Notes: generated by a model not told the origin, from the letters alone. 64,000 nt of DNA from Pseudomonadota bacterium (GCA_018242425.1 JAFEBX010000004.1:62001-126000), one strand, 5' to 3'; positions 51,552 to 61,263 are shown, counted from the stretch's first letter. Program-made: numbers and translations.

Positions 51552-53759
51552 ATGCGCACCTGGCGTTCAAGTCTCGTTCCGCTCGCTTGCCTCGCGATCG
51601 TCCTGCCCCTGGCGGCACGCATCACGCCCCCATCGCCGACACCGGCACCAACGGCCACTGAAGCTGCAGCGACGCCTGACGCATCCTGCCCGGCAATCCC
51701 GCTGGCCGCCGCCGATGCCGCGGCGCCCACCACCGCGAGTTCCCCCGATGCGTGGGGTGGCCCACGCAAGGCCGATGCGCCGACGCTGTCTGATCGGGTG
51801 GTGAAATACACCATCGACGCGACGCTTGATCCGGTCAAACACACCGTCACCGGTCGCCAACAACTGACCTGGCGCAACCGCAGCAGCCAGCCGGTGTGCA
51901 GCATCTACCTGCACCTGTATCTCAACGGCTTCGAAAGCAACGGCAGCACCTTCTTCAGCGAGCGCAACCGCGGCTTCAAGTTCCGCAGCGAAGTCGCCAC
52001 CGGCGACAACGACTGGGGTTATATCCGCCTCGATTCGATCAAACAGGGCGAACAGGTCGCGCGCTGGAGCTACGTGCATCCCGACAACGGCCCCGAGACC
52101 GACCACACCGTGGTGCGCGTCGACCTGCCGCAGCCGATTGCCGCCGGCGCCAGCAGCACCTTCGACATCGACTTCTTCGACCAGTTGCCGCGCGTGGTCG
52201 CGCGCACCGGCTACTTCGATACCTTCCACCTGGTCGGACAATGGTTCCCCAAGATCGGCGTGCTGGAACTCCCGGGTGAGCGTGGCGCGACCACAACGCG
52301 CTGGAACGCCCACGAGTTCCACATGAACAGCGAGTTCTACGCCGACTTCGGCAGTTTCGACGTCACCTTGCACGTACCGAAGGGCTATACCGTCGGCGCC
52401 ACCGGCGAACTGCAGGGCACGCCTGCCGAATCCGGCAACCTGGTTTCGTATCGCTACACGCAGGACGACGTCCACGACTTCGCATGGACCGCCGACAACA
52501 AGACGGCGACGCCGCTGGAGGCGACGTGGACGCATCCGGGCAGCCCTCCGGTGAAGGTCCGCGTGCTGGTTCCGAACGAATACGCCATGGACGCCCAGCC
52601 CGTCCTGAAGGCGACGCTCGATTCGCTGACCTATTTCTCCGACACGCTCGGCCCGTATCCGTATCGCACCGTGACCGCGGTGGTGCCGCCGCACAACGCC
52701 GACGAAGCCGGCGGCATGGAATACCCGACCTTCTTCACCGCCGACCACGCCAAGGATTTCTCGCCGGGAACGACCGGCCAGTACCTGATCGATTTCGTCA
52801 CCATCCACGAATTCGGCCACGGCTATTTCTACGGCATCCTCGCTTCCAACGAGTTCGAGGAGCCGGCGCTCGACGAAGGCGTCAACCAGTACTGGGACGA
52901 CCGCATGCTCAGCGACCGCCATCAGGCGCTGTCGTTGGCATCCAGTTTCAGCAAGCGCTTCGGCCTGACGGCGGTGATGCCGCTGCGCACGCTTGAACGC
53001 CTCAGCGCGGGACTGAGCGACCCGAAGGATCCGGTCGGCGAGAATTCGTGGGACCGCCTGCCCGGCAGCTACAACACGGTGTATTCGCGCACCGCGACGA
53101 TGCTCAACGACATCGAGGCGCAGATCGGCCACGAAGCCATGGGCCGCGCGATGAAGTTCTATTACGAACGCTGGAAGTTCCGCCATCCGACGCTGACCGA
53201 TTTCCGCGATGCGCTGGCCGAAGGCAGCGGTCGGCCGGACGTGGTGAATCGCTCGTTCGACATCGCGGTGTTCAATGCCCGCAAGATCGATGATCGCGTC
53301 GCCAGCATCGACGTGCGCGAAATGACCCCGGGCAACGGTTATCGCCTGGTCGACGGCAAGCGCACGGTGATGACGCAGGCCGCGGTCGACAAGTCGATCG
53401 ACGATGCGCGCGCCGCGTGGAAGAAGCAGCATCCGGACGCGAAAAGCGGCGGCCCGTATCCGTTCGAATCCACCGTGGTCGTGCGCCGCGACGGCGCGGC
53501 GGTGCCGCAACAACTGAAAGTCACGTTCGACGACGGGAGCGTCAAGATGGTGAACCTCGACGGGGACCAACGCTGGTTCCGCTACCAGTGGAGTGGTCCG
53601 GCCAAGGCAGTGAAAGCCGAGCTTGATCCGCAGGGCCTGCACGGGATGGACGTGTCGCAGATCGACAACGGTCGCACCGTCGAACCACACCGGATGTCGT
53701 TGGCGACGCGCGCGATGGGCTGGCTGCAGCTGGCGATCGCCCAGGGGCAGCTGCTGTGA
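51552..53759 (+). CDS. M1-type zinc metallopeptidase, exported
   Basis: Gluzincin-clan peptidase of 735 residues. The signal-like start (LVPLACLAIVLPLAARITPP) is followed by an Ala/Pro/Thr-rich linker, an M1-like beta domain (LTWRNRSSQPVCSIYLHLYL) and a catalytic domain with His419, His423 and Glu442 (HEFGH-x18-E, in VTIHEFGHGYFYG and EPALDEG). GGMEYP replaces GAMEN, so it belongs to the diverged branch also seen in LTA4-hydrolase-like bacterial proteins. Aminopeptidase activity is plausible, not certain. The start at 51552 is chosen for the signal; the next gene overlaps it by 4 bp. Confidence 0.88.
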   Translation: MRTWRSSLVPLACLAIVLPLAARITPPSPTPAPTATEAAATPDASCPAIPLAAADAAAPTTASSPDAWGGPRKADAPTLSDRVVKYTIDATLDPVKHTVTGRQQLTWRNRSSQPVCSIYLHLYLNGFESNGSTFFSERNRGFKFRSEVATGDNDWGYIRLDSIKQGEQVARWSYVHPDNGPETDHTVVRVDLPQPIAAGASSTFDIDFFDQLPRVVARTGYFDTFHLVGQWFPKIGVLELPGERGATTTRWNAHEFHMNSEFYADFGSFDVTLHVPKGYTVGATGELQGTPAESGNLVSYRYTQDDVHDFAWTADNKTATPLEATWTHPGSPPVKVRVLVPNEYAMDAQPVLKATLDSLTYFSDTLGPYPYRTVTAVVPPHNADEAGGMEYPTFFTADHAKDFSPGTTGQYLIDFVTIHEFGHGYFYGILASNEFEEPALDEGVNQYWDDRMLSDRHQALSLASSFSKRFGLTAVMPLRTLERLSAGLSDPKDPVGENSWDRLPGSYNTVYSRTATMLNDIEAQIGHEAMGRAMKFYYERWKFRHPTLTDFRDALAEGSGRPDVVNRSFDIAVFNARKIDDRVASIDVREMTPGNGYRLVDGKRTVMTQAAVDKSIDDARAAWKKQHPDAKSGGPYPFESTVVVRRDGAAVPQQLKVTFDDGSVKMVNLDGDQRWFRYQWSGPAKAVKAELDPQGLHGMDVSQIDNGRTVEPHRMSLATRAMGWLQLAIAQGQLL

Positions 53760-54619
53760 GCGGCCGCATCAACGGGTTCCGCGCCCTGATCGGCGGACTG
53801 GCGAGCGCACCGCGCCACTGGCGCATGTTGATCCTGTGGCTGCTGGCCGCACTGATCCCGGCGATCGCGGCAAGCGCACCGCTGCGCGCGATGATCGCCG
53901 ACACCTTCGGCCATAGCCCGCAGGCAGCGGATATCGATGCCGGCAACAACATCCCGCTGCTGGCCGACGGCATCATGTCGATGCTGAGGGATGGTGGTGG
54001 CCAGTCACTGGGCCTGCACATCGGCGTCACCATGGTGTTCGCACTGCTCCTGTCGCCGCTGCTCTCGGGCATGCTGGTGGCGAGCCTGCGCGAAGGGCGT
54101 CCGCTCGGCTTCGGCGAGTTGATCCATGGCGGGCTGCGCGAATACTGGCGCCAGTTCCGCGTCTGGCTGGTGCTGGCGATCCCGCTTGGCGTCCTGTTCG
54201 GCCTTGCCAGCGTCATCTTCGGCATGATCAACAAGTCGGCCGACGCCGCCATCCTGACCAGCCAGGCCAAGCACCTGGGATACGCCGGGAATGCCGTGAT
54301 GATCGCGGCGTTCGCCATCGCCCAATGCGCGCTGGACGCCACGCGTGCGCAATTCGCCGCCGACAGCCAATTGCGCACCGCATGGCGCGCGGCATTGCGC
54401 GGGATCGGGCTGATGCTGCGCCGGCCGTTCTCGGTGGGCGTGGTCTACGTGGTGACGGTGGGACTGGCAGCGCTGGTGTCACCCGTCATCGTGCTTGACC
54501 TGATCAAGGGCAATGCCGCGATGGCGATGCTGGTGCTGCAGCTGGGCACGCTGGTGCTTGGCGGCCTGCGCGCGGCACGACTGATCGGCCTGGCACGGTT
54601 GTCGACGGCGCCGCGCTGA
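53756..54619 (+). CDS. Polytopic inner-membrane protein, function unknown
   Basis: The 287-residue product starts at GTG 53756, overlapping the M1 stop by 4 bp, so it is coupled to that peptidase. It has about six membrane helices (MLILWLLAALIPAIAASAPL, IGVTMVFALLLSPLLSGMLV, LVLAIPLGVLFGLASVIFGM, VGVVYVVTVGLAALVSPVIV and others) and a conserved-looking motif REGRPLGFGELIHGGLREYW. No domain is recognised. The pairing suggests work with the M1 enzyme at the inner membrane. Confidence 0.8.
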   Translation: MSGRINGFRALIGGLASAPRHWRMLILWLLAALIPAIAASAPLRAMIADTFGHSPQAADIDAGNNIPLLADGIMSMLRDGGGQSLGLHIGVTMVFALLLSPLLSGMLVASLREGRPLGFGELIHGGLREYWRQFRVWLVLAIPLGVLFGLASVIFGMINKSADAAILTSQAKHLGYAGNAVMIAAFAIAQCALDATRAQFAADSQLRTAWRAALRGIGLMLRRPFSVGVVYVVTVGLAALVSPVIVLDLIKGNAAMAMLVLQLGTLVLGGLRAARLIGLARLSTAPR

Positions 54620-54645
54620 GCCTCGCACGGACCCGGATCCCCCGC

Positions 54646-54651
54646 TACAAT
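54646..54651 (+). promoter_or_regulatory. Candidate -10 box for the response regulator gene
   Basis: TACAAT followed by an AT-rich start region (CTATTTTTA) and the Shine-Dalgarno CTGGGGGA before ATG 54688. No good -35. Confidence 0.4.
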
Positions 54652-54687
54652 CTATTTTTAGGCATTGGACGCCGGGCTGGGGGATTC

Positions 54688-55242
54688 ATGGGCTGGATCG
54701 ATTTTCTGCGTTGGCCGGTACCTGCCAAGGTGCCTGGGGAAGCCACCGTACCTGCCGTTGCACCCGATCATCCGGTCGACGGTTATGCCGGCGAGGAACG
54801 CCGTCGACACCCGCGGCGCAATCCCTGCCACGGCACGCGACTGCTGATCGTCGATGATTCCGGCACCGTGCTCTCGGTACTCGGGCGCATGCTCAAGCAG
54901 GCTGGGGTGCAGGTCACGACCGCCGCTTCCGGCGAAGACGCGATGACCAGCATCCACGCCCAACGACCCGACGCGATCCTGCTCGACATCGTGATGCCGG
55001 GGATGGATGGCTTCAGCGTGTTGCGCACCCTGCGCCGCGATCCCGGTACGCGCGACATCCCGGTGATCATGATGTCGGGCAACGAACAGGCGACCGAGCA
55101 GTACTACGCGCAACGCATCGGCGCCGACGCCTTCCTGCGCAAGCCGTTCGGACGCGGTGACGTGTTCACGCACCTCGAGCGCCTGCTCGACTGGCAGGGC
55201 CGCCCCGCACGCCCGCACGGCAACCAGGCTCAGGTCGTTTAG
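54688..55242 (+). CDS. Single-domain response regulator with N-terminal extension
   Basis: The 184 residues have a 50-residue N-terminal lead with an Arg-rich stretch (GEERRRHPRRNPCHG), then a CheY-like receiver: Asp56-Asp57, phospho-acceptor Asp100 (AILLDIVMPGMDGFSVLRTL), Ser130 and Lys152 (FLRKPFG). There is no output domain. It resembles the PilG/PilH group of twitching-motility regulators, but no pil genes or histidine kinase are nearby. Its stop overlaps that of the convergent ABC gene by 4 bp. Confidence 0.9.
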   Translation: MGWIDFLRWPVPAKVPGEATVPAVAPDHPVDGYAGEERRRHPRRNPCHGTRLLIVDDSGTVLSVLGRMLKQAGVQVTTAASGEDAMTSIHAQRPDAILLDIVMPGMDGFSVLRTLRRDPGTRDIPVIMMSGNEQATEQYYAQRIGADAFLRKPFGRGDVFTHLERLLDWQGRPARPHGNQAQVV

Positions 55243-57083
55243 TTGCTGTCGTCGTCCAGCGCGACAAAACCACCGGTCTGGCGCTGCCACAACCGCGCAT
55301 AGAGACCACCCAGCGCAATCAGTTCGGCGTGGGTGCCGGATTCGACGATGCGGCCCTTGTCCATCACCACCAGGCGATCCATCCGTGCGATGGTCGACAA
55401 GCGGTGCGCGATCGCGATGACCGTCTTGCCCTGCATCAGGTGATCGAGGCTGTCCTGGATCGCCGCCTCGACATCGGAGTCGAGCGCGGAGGTCGCTTCG
55501 TCCAGCACCAGGATCGGCGCGTCCTTCAGCAGCACCCGCGCGATCGCGATGCGCTGGCGCTGGCCGCCTGAAAGTTTCACGCCACGTTCGCCGACATGGG
55601 CGTCGTAGCCGATGCGGCCATCGCTGTCGACCAGTTCCGGGATGAACTGGTCGGCGCGCGCGCCATGCACGGCCGCCTCCAGTTGTTCCGGCGTTGCAGC
55701 CGGTCGTCCGTACAGCAGGTTGTCGCGGATGGAACGATGCAGCAGCGAGGTGTCCTGCGTCACCATGCCGATCTGTCCGCGCAAGCTCGCCTGCGTGACC
55801 TGCGCGATGTCCTGTCCGTCGATCAGGATGCGTCCGGATTCGAGGTCGTAGAGGCGCAGCAGCAGGTTCACCAGCGTGGTCTTGCCCGCGCCGGAGGGGC
55901 CAACCAGCCCGACCTTCTCGCCCGGCGCGATGGCCAGGCTCAAATCGTCCATCACGCCGCCGGCCTTCCCGTAATGGAAATGCACGTGCTCGAAACGGAC
56001 TTCGCCGCGCGTCACCACCAGCGGTTTCGCATCCGGCGCATCGACCACCGTCAGCGGCTGCGCCACGGTGAGCATGCCGTCCTGCACGGTACCGATGTCT
56101 TCGAAGATGCCGTTCACCACCCACATGATCCAGCCGGACATGTTGCTGATGCGGATCGCGAGGCCGGTCGACAGCGCGATCGCGCCCGCGCTCACCCTGC
56201 CCTGCGACCACAGCCACAGGCCGAGCGCACCGGTACCGGCGATCATCAGGCCGTTGAGGGTGGTGATCGCCACGTCCATCGCCGTGGTCAGGCGCGTCAT
56301 CGCCCGCACCTTGTCGACGTTTTCCTGCACCGACTCGCGGACGTACTCGTCTTCCAGCCCGGCATGCGGGAACAGCTTGAGCGTCGCCGCATTGGTGTAG
56401 CCGTCGACCACGCGCCCCATGAACTTCGATTTCGCGGTGGAGGCCGCCAGCGAACGCACCTTGGTCTTGGGCACGAAATACCACAGCAAGGCGATGTAGC
56501 CGAACAGCCACAGCACCAGCGGCACGGTGAGCCGGGGATCGGCCTTGGCGAACAGGTAGAGCGCGGTGAGCGTGTAGATGATGACGTACCACAACGCATC
56601 GACGATCTGCGCCGCCGATTCGCGCAGCGACGCGCCGGTCTGCATGATGCGGTTGGCGATGCGCCCGGCGAAATCGTTGTGGAAGAACGCCATGCTCTGG
56701 CGATTGACGTAGCGGTGCTGCTGCCAGCGGATGCGCGCGGTGAACGACGGCACCAGCGACTGGTTCACCAGCATGTCGTGGATGCCGAGCAGCAACGGCC
56801 GCGCGACGACGGTGACGAAGGCCATCCACAACAGTTCGTGGCCGTGGACGCGGAAGAAATCCGGCGCCGCCATGTCTTTCGCCATGTCGACCAGCTTGCC
56901 GACGAAGTCGAACAGCGAGACTTCCACCAGCGCGACGAAGAAGCCGACCACGCAGATCGCGGCCAGCACGCCGCGCACCTGCCGCAGGTAATGCCAGTAG
57001 AAGCGCCAGATCGACGACGGTGGCGTGCCGTCGTGGCCGGGTGCGAAGGGGTCGACGAGGGATTCGAACCAGCGAAAGATCAT
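55239..57083 (-). CDS. ABC exporter, fused permease and ATPase
   Basis: Half-transporter of 614 residues that should dimerise: six membrane helices (residues about 1-320), then the ATPase with Walker A GPSGAGKTTLVNLLLRL (about 396), Q-loop VTQDTSLLHRSI, signature LSGGQRQRIAIAR (about 503), Walker B ILVLDEATSALD (about 525) and switch HRLS. It is of the MsbA/multidrug type; the substrate is unknown. The start MIFRWFESLVDPF at 57083 is preferred to an ATG 9 codons upstream, on homologue length. Convergent with the response regulator. Confidence 0.92.
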   Translation of the reverse strand: MIFRWFESLVDPFAPGHDGTPPSSIWRFYWHYLRQVRGVLAAICVVGFFVALVEVSLFDFVGKLVDMAKDMAAPDFFRVHGHELLWMAFVTVVARPLLLGIHDMLVNQSLVPSFTARIRWQQHRYVNRQSMAFFHNDFAGRIANRIMQTGASLRESAAQIVDALWYVIIYTLTALYLFAKADPRLTVPLVLWLFGYIALLWYFVPKTKVRSLAASTAKSKFMGRVVDGYTNAATLKLFPHAGLEDEYVRESVQENVDKVRAMTRLTTAMDVAITTLNGLMIAGTGALGLWLWSQGRVSAGAIALSTGLAIRISNMSGWIMWVVNGIFEDIGTVQDGMLTVAQPLTVVDAPDAKPLVVTRGEVRFEHVHFHYGKAGGVMDDLSLAIAPGEKVGLVGPSGAGKTTLVNLLLRLYDLESGRILIDGQDIAQVTQASLRGQIGMVTQDTSLLHRSIRDNLLYGRPAATPEQLEAAVHGARADQFIPELVDSDGRIGYDAHVGERGVKLSGGQRQRIAIARVLLKDAPILVLDEATSALDSDVEAAIQDSLDHLMQGKTVIAIAHRLSTIARMDRLVVMDKGRIVESGTHAELIALGGLYARLWQRQTGGFVALDDDSN

Positions 57084-57129
57084 CCCGCCATTGTGCCGCG
57101 AAGACGACAACGCCGCGCGAACGAAGTGT

Positions 57130-58368
57130 TCAGGCCAGGCTGCGATTGTTCGCCAGCGCCGCCACCACCTCGTCGGCGGGTGCCGGGCGACCGATGACGT
57201 ACCCCTGCACCTGGTCGCAGCCGAGCTCGGTCAGCACGTCGAGCGTCGCCTGGTCCTCCACGCCTTCGGCCACGCAATGGATGCCGAGGCGGTGCGACAT
57301 GTCGATCATCGATGCCACCAGCTGGCGCAGGCGCGGGTCGTGCGCAAGGTCGGTGATGAAGACGCGATCGATCTTGAGTTCGGAAACGGGGAAGTCCTTG
57401 AGGTAGGAGAAAGTGGCGTAGCCGCTGCCGAAATCGTCGATGCCGATGCCGATGCCCTTGTTCTTCAGCGCGATCATCGATTCGATCACCGCGCTGATGT
57501 TGTTGGCGAAGGCGGTTTCGGTGATTTCAAGCATCACCTGCTGCGGCCGCACGTTCCAGATCGACATCGCGCGCTCCACCAGCCCGGGGAATCCGGCATC
57601 GGCGGCGAACAGGGGCGAGACATTGATCGCGCACACCACCTCCGGGGCAAACTGGCTCCACGCCGCCAGATGGCGCATCGCCGCGTGCAGGCTCCACACG
57701 GTGAGCTCACCGATCAGTCCGCTCTGTTCCGCCATCGGCACGAAATCCGCGGGCGAGACGGCGCGACCGTCCGGCAAGGTCCAGCGCGCCAGGGCTTCGA
57801 ACGCGACCGTCCTGCCGGTCGCGATTTCCTGGATCGGCTGCAGGTGGAGCTGCAACGCGTTCATCCGCAGCGCTTCGGCAAGCACGCTGTGGCCGACGGG
57901 CGGGCGCAATTCAATGCCTCGCGCCATCTCGTAGCCGTGGCGCGAATGGATCGCCCAGGCGCAGGCGTGGTCGGCCGCCATCAGCATCTCTTCCGGGGTG
58001 CGTTCCTGCGCCGAGGACACCACGCCGCCAACGGTGATGCGTACCAGCACCGAATGGCGATCGAGCTGGATCGGGTGGTCGAACAATCGTGCGATCTTGG
58101 CCGCCGCAAGCTCGGCATGCGCCTCGCCGCGCACCGTGGGCAGCAGGATCGCGAAATCGCTCTCGCCGATGTGGAACAACGTGTCGCCGGGACGCAGCGC
58201 ATCGCGGATCTGTATCTCGGTCTCGCGCTGCAACTGCTCGCCGATCGCATGACCGAACGAGAGTTCGGTTTCGCGCAGGCGACGCAATCGCACGACCAGC
58301 AGCGCGAACTGCTCGTCCTGCCGCATGGCCGCGTCCATCGCATTGAGCACCCGACGATAGCCGCTCAC
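57130..58368 (-). CDS. c-di-GMP phosphodiesterase: degenerate GGDEF plus EAL
   Basis: The 412 residues have a GGDEF-like domain whose signature is GESDF (near residue 68), so no cyclase activity is expected, and an EAL domain with FEALARW (near 190), INVSP, MLEITET, IDDFGSGYATFSYLKDFPVS, ELKIDR and EGVED, all intact. It should linearise c-di-GMP. No membrane helix, PAS or receiver domain is present, so it is cytosolic. It overlaps the HD-GYP gene by 4 bp: two phosphodiesterases of different folds in one coupled operon. Confidence 0.93.
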   Translation of the reverse strand: MSGYRRVLNAMDAAMRQDEQFALLVVRLRRLRETELSFGHAIGEQLQRETEIQIRDALRPGDTLFHIGESDFAILLPTVRGEAHAELAAAKIARLFDHPIQLDRHSVLVRITVGGVVSSAQERTPEEMLMAADHACAWAIHSRHGYEMARGIELRPPVGHSVLAEALRMNALQLHLQPIQEIATGRTVAFEALARWTLPDGRAVSPADFVPMAEQSGLIGELTVWSLHAAMRHLAAWSQFAPEVVCAINVSPLFAADAGFPGLVERAMSIWNVRPQQVMLEITETAFANNISAVIESMIALKNKGIGIGIDDFGSGYATFSYLKDFPVSELKIDRVFITDLAHDPRLRQLVASMIDMSHRLGIHCVAEGVEDQATLDVLTELGCDQVQGYVIGRPAPADEVVAALANNRSLA

Positions 58369-59600
58369 AGGAACAACTCCGTGGGATCCAGCCCGTAGCT
58401 GCTGCCGGCAACACTGCGGACGATGGCCAGGCGTTCGCCGTTTTCGTCGGTTTCGTTGCCGAGCAGGTTGAGCGGCACGAAAGGTTCGCGCAGGGTCTTG
58501 TCCGGCATGGTCAGCAGCATCAGGCGTGGGCGCAGGCGGTGGGCATTGTTCTGGGCGACGACGATGCCGATCTCGCCACTGCTCAATTCCACCAGCGTGC
58601 CGACCGGATACACGCCGAGGCAGCGCACGAATTCTTCCACCAGTTCGCTCTGGAACTGGCGATCGCGACCTCGGTACAGTTCGCGCAACGCGGCATCACG
58701 CGTCATCGCCGCACGATAGGGGCGATCGCTGGACATCGCATCGAAGGCATCGACAATCGTGGCGATGCGCCCGCTCAACGGAATCGCGGTTCCGGCAAGC
58801 CGGCGCGGATACCCGCTGCCGTCGAAGAATTCATGATGGCAGGCGAGCATGTCACGCGCCTCGGGATCGTTGAACCCGGCGGCATCGAAACGACGGCAAC
58901 CTTCATCGACGTGGCTGCGCATTTCCATCGCCTGCGAGGCGTGCAGCATCCCGGGACGATCGACCACGTTGGCAGGCACGCTGGCCATGCCGATGTCCAT
59001 CAGCAGGCCGCCACGCGCCAGCGACAGCAAGCCGCTTTCCGGATAGGACAGCGCGCGCCCGAAGGCGATCGCCAGCGCGCAGCAATTGGTGGCGTGTCGA
59101 TAGGCGTAATCGGAGTGGCGCTTCAACGCCATCAGCCAGAAATAGGCGTCCTGGTTGCGCGTGACCGCGGCGACCACCGGGGTGACGGCGGCATCGACGC
59201 TGCGCTGGTCAAGGGTGTCGCGACTGCGCAACGCGTCCAGCAGCACCGAAGCCTGCTGGGTGAACGTGGTGAACGCCTTGTCGGCGACACGCACTTCGCG
59301 GTCGAAGCGTTGCTGGAACGCGTATTCGTCCCGCTTGCGCTCGATGCGCGTCATCGTCCGGGTGACGATGCGCTCATGTGGATCCAGGGTCAGCAATCGT
59401 TGCCGCAATACCGGTTCGCACAACTCGACATCGATGAAGACCACGCTGCTCCAGCGCGCGAGCTCGCGCACGTCGTCGTCGCTGTGGATCAGGAAGCCCT
59501 GCAGCGGGAACGGGGTGCCATCCCACGACCGGTCGAGCCGGCACACGTACATGCCCGGCTGCAACTGGTCGACGTCGATCCGGCGTTCCTCGATCCTCAT
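58365..59600 (-). CDS. DUF3391/HD-GYP protein with altered HD motif
   Basis: The 411 residues start with DUF3391 (IDVDQLQPGMYVCRLDRSWD, FPLQGFLIHSDDDV) and continue into an HD-GYP domain: HATNCCALAIAFGRAL, then LLMDIGMASVP where HDIGK is expected (near residue 202), HVDEGCRRF, HHEFFDGSGYP (near 258) and IVDAFDAMSSDRPYR. Loss of the His in the HD pair and of the Lys beside it may abolish or alter metal binding, while GYP and the other ligands remain. It could be a sensor or a weak phosphodiesterase. The EAL gene follows with a 4-bp overlap. Confidence 0.9.
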   Translation of the reverse strand: MRIEERRIDVDQLQPGMYVCRLDRSWDGTPFPLQGFLIHSDDDVRELARWSSVVFIDVELCEPVLRQRLLTLDPHERIVTRTMTRIERKRDEYAFQQRFDREVRVADKAFTTFTQQASVLLDALRSRDTLDQRSVDAAVTPVVAAVTRNQDAYFWLMALKRHSDYAYRHATNCCALAIAFGRALSYPESGLLSLARGGLLMDIGMASVPANVVDRPGMLHASQAMEMRSHVDEGCRRFDAAGFNDPEARDMLACHHEFFDGSGYPRRLAGTAIPLSGRIATIVDAFDAMSSDRPYRAAMTRDAALRELYRGRDRQFQSELVEEFVRCLGVYPVGTLVELSSGEIGIVVAQNNAHRLRPRLMLLTMPDKTLREPFVPLNLLGNETDENGERLAIVRSVAGSSYGLDPTELFL

Positions 59601-59618
59601 GCGTCGACGCGGGCTTGG

Positions 59619-61232
59619 TTATTTGGCCGGGGCCAGGCGCAGGTCCTGGAAGTCGAAGCTGAAATCGGTGAGCGGCGACACCGGTTCCATCCGCACCTCG
59701 CGCACCTTGCCATCGGCATCCAGCGCGTAGCTGACGAAGGCATCGGCGTTCAAGGCACGCTCGCGCCAATGGACGATGAAGGTGTCGTGCTGCCACGGCT
59801 CCATGTCACCGACCAGTTCCGCGGTCTTGGCGAAGCGCATCTCCAGCCCCTTCGTGCCCTGCTTCACCACCACGTCGCCATACCATGGATCGCGGAAGGT
59901 ACCGGCGTAACCCGAGAGCGGCAACGACGGCTTCGACTTGGCGTCACGCGCGGCCTGGTGTTTCTTCCAGCTGTCGTCGGAGTCGCCCGCAGCCTTGGCC
60001 ACCGCCTTGGCGTACGCGCCCAGCCAGTCGTAATCGGAGCGGCCGAGCAGGATGTCCAGCGCCTTGTAGGTCACCGCATTGAAGGCGGCGCCGACTTCCT
60101 GGTTGGTCAGCACCACCACGCCGAGCCTGCGATCGGGCACCAGCGTCAGGCGCGAGACCATGCCCGGCCAGCCACCGGTATGCCAGACCAGGCGATTGCC
60201 GGCGTAGTCGCTGAGGAACCAGCCTTCGCCGTAACCGCTGAAGTTCGGCATCGCCGGCACCAGCTCGGGAATCGACGGCTTGCCGACCGGGATCGGCGTC
60301 AGCACCGACCACATCTGGCGCTGGCTCTTCTCGCTGAAAAGACGCTTGTCGCTGCCGGGGATCTGGCCGCCGGCGAGCTGGGCGTTCATCCACTGCGTCA
60401 GGTCATGCACGCTGGAGTAGAGGCCGCCCGCGCCCGAGGCATTGCGCCAGGTGGTCACGCCGACGGTCTTCAATTCCTTGAAATTGAACTTGGCGTGTCC
60501 GGTCGCGACGTTGTCGCCGGGCTTGAGGTCGTCGCTGTTGTAACGCGTCTCGCCCATGCCCAGCGGCGTGAAGAAACGCGTCTGCAGGAACTGCTTGTAG
60601 GACATGCCGCTGGCGTCCTCGATCACCAGCTGGGCGACCGCGAACAGGATGTTGTCGTAGGCGTACTGGGCGCGGAACTGGCCGGTGATCGGCACATGGC
60701 GCAGGCGCTCGGCGACTTCGCGCGTGGTGTAGCTCGAAGTCGGCCAGTAGAGGAGATCGCCGGCACCCAGGCTCAAGCCGCTGCGATGCGCCAGCAGGTC
60801 GCGGATGCGCATGTCGTTGGTGATGTAGGGATCGGACATGCGGAACCACGGCAGGTGGTCGATCACCCGATCGTTCATGTCGAGCTTGCCGTCCTCGGCC
60901 AGCATCTGCAGCGAAGCCGCGGTGAACGCCTTGGTGTTCGATGCGATGGCGAACATGGTGTGCGCATCGACCGGCTTGCCGTCGTCGATGCTGCGCAGGC
61001 CGTAACCCTTTTCCATCACAACCTTGCCGTCCTGCACGATGGCGACGGCGATGCCCGGCACGTCGAACTGCTTGCGCACGGCATCGACGTAGGCGTCGAA
61101 CGCGGCGAGGCGACCCGGATCGATCGTCACGGATGCATTCGCAGGGGCGTTTGCCACCTGTGGCGCGGCGTTGGCGACGGCGCACACCGCGACCAGCGTC
61201 ACGACCAGAAAGCGGCGGAAAATCAGATACAT
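59619..61232 (-). CDS. Serine hydrolase (class C beta-lactamase/DD-peptidase fold)
   Basis: The exported 537-residue protein has a signal peptide (FRRFLVVTLVAVCAVANAAP) and a penicillin-binding-like domain with Ser98-x-x-Lys101 (IASNTKAFTAA), Tyr192-Asp-Asn194 and HTGG (LVWHTGGWPGM). A C-terminal DUF3471-type beta domain (GYAGTFRDPWYGDVVVKQGT) follows. Such enzymes are esterases, D-aminopeptidases or peptidases more often than true beta-lactamases. A fair promoter lies upstream. It is divergent from the DUF72 gene and ends 18 bp before the HD-GYP start. Confidence 0.92.
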   Translation of the reverse strand: MYLIFRRFLVVTLVAVCAVANAAPQVANAPANASVTIDPGRLAAFDAYVDAVRKQFDVPGIAVAIVQDGKVVMEKGYGLRSIDDGKPVDAHTMFAIASNTKAFTAASLQMLAEDGKLDMNDRVIDHLPWFRMSDPYITNDMRIRDLLAHRSGLSLGAGDLLYWPTSSYTTREVAERLRHVPITGQFRAQYAYDNILFAVAQLVIEDASGMSYKQFLQTRFFTPLGMGETRYNSDDLKPGDNVATGHAKFNFKELKTVGVTTWRNASGAGGLYSSVHDLTQWMNAQLAGGQIPGSDKRLFSEKSQRQMWSVLTPIPVGKPSIPELVPAMPNFSGYGEGWFLSDYAGNRLVWHTGGWPGMVSRLTLVPDRRLGVVVLTNQEVGAAFNAVTYKALDILLGRSDYDWLGAYAKAVAKAAGDSDDSWKKHQAARDAKSKPSLPLSGYAGTFRDPWYGDVVVKQGTKGLEMRFAKTAELVGDMEPWQHDTFIVHWRERALNADAFVSYALDADGKVREVRMEPVSPLTDFSFDFQDLRLAPAK

Positions 61233-61263
61233 AGTGGGAACCCTGTTCCAGTCCGTTGGCACA

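Noticed and set aside
51567..53690. A 707-codon frame antisense to the M1 peptidase
   Set aside because: No domain or signal; the sense frame has complete zinc-site motifs and a signal peptide.
59619..61232. Serine hydrolase as a true resistance beta-lactamase
   Set aside because: Motifs SxxK, YxN and HTG fit class C-like esterases and peptidases too, and the DUF3471-type tail is typical of non-lactamase members.
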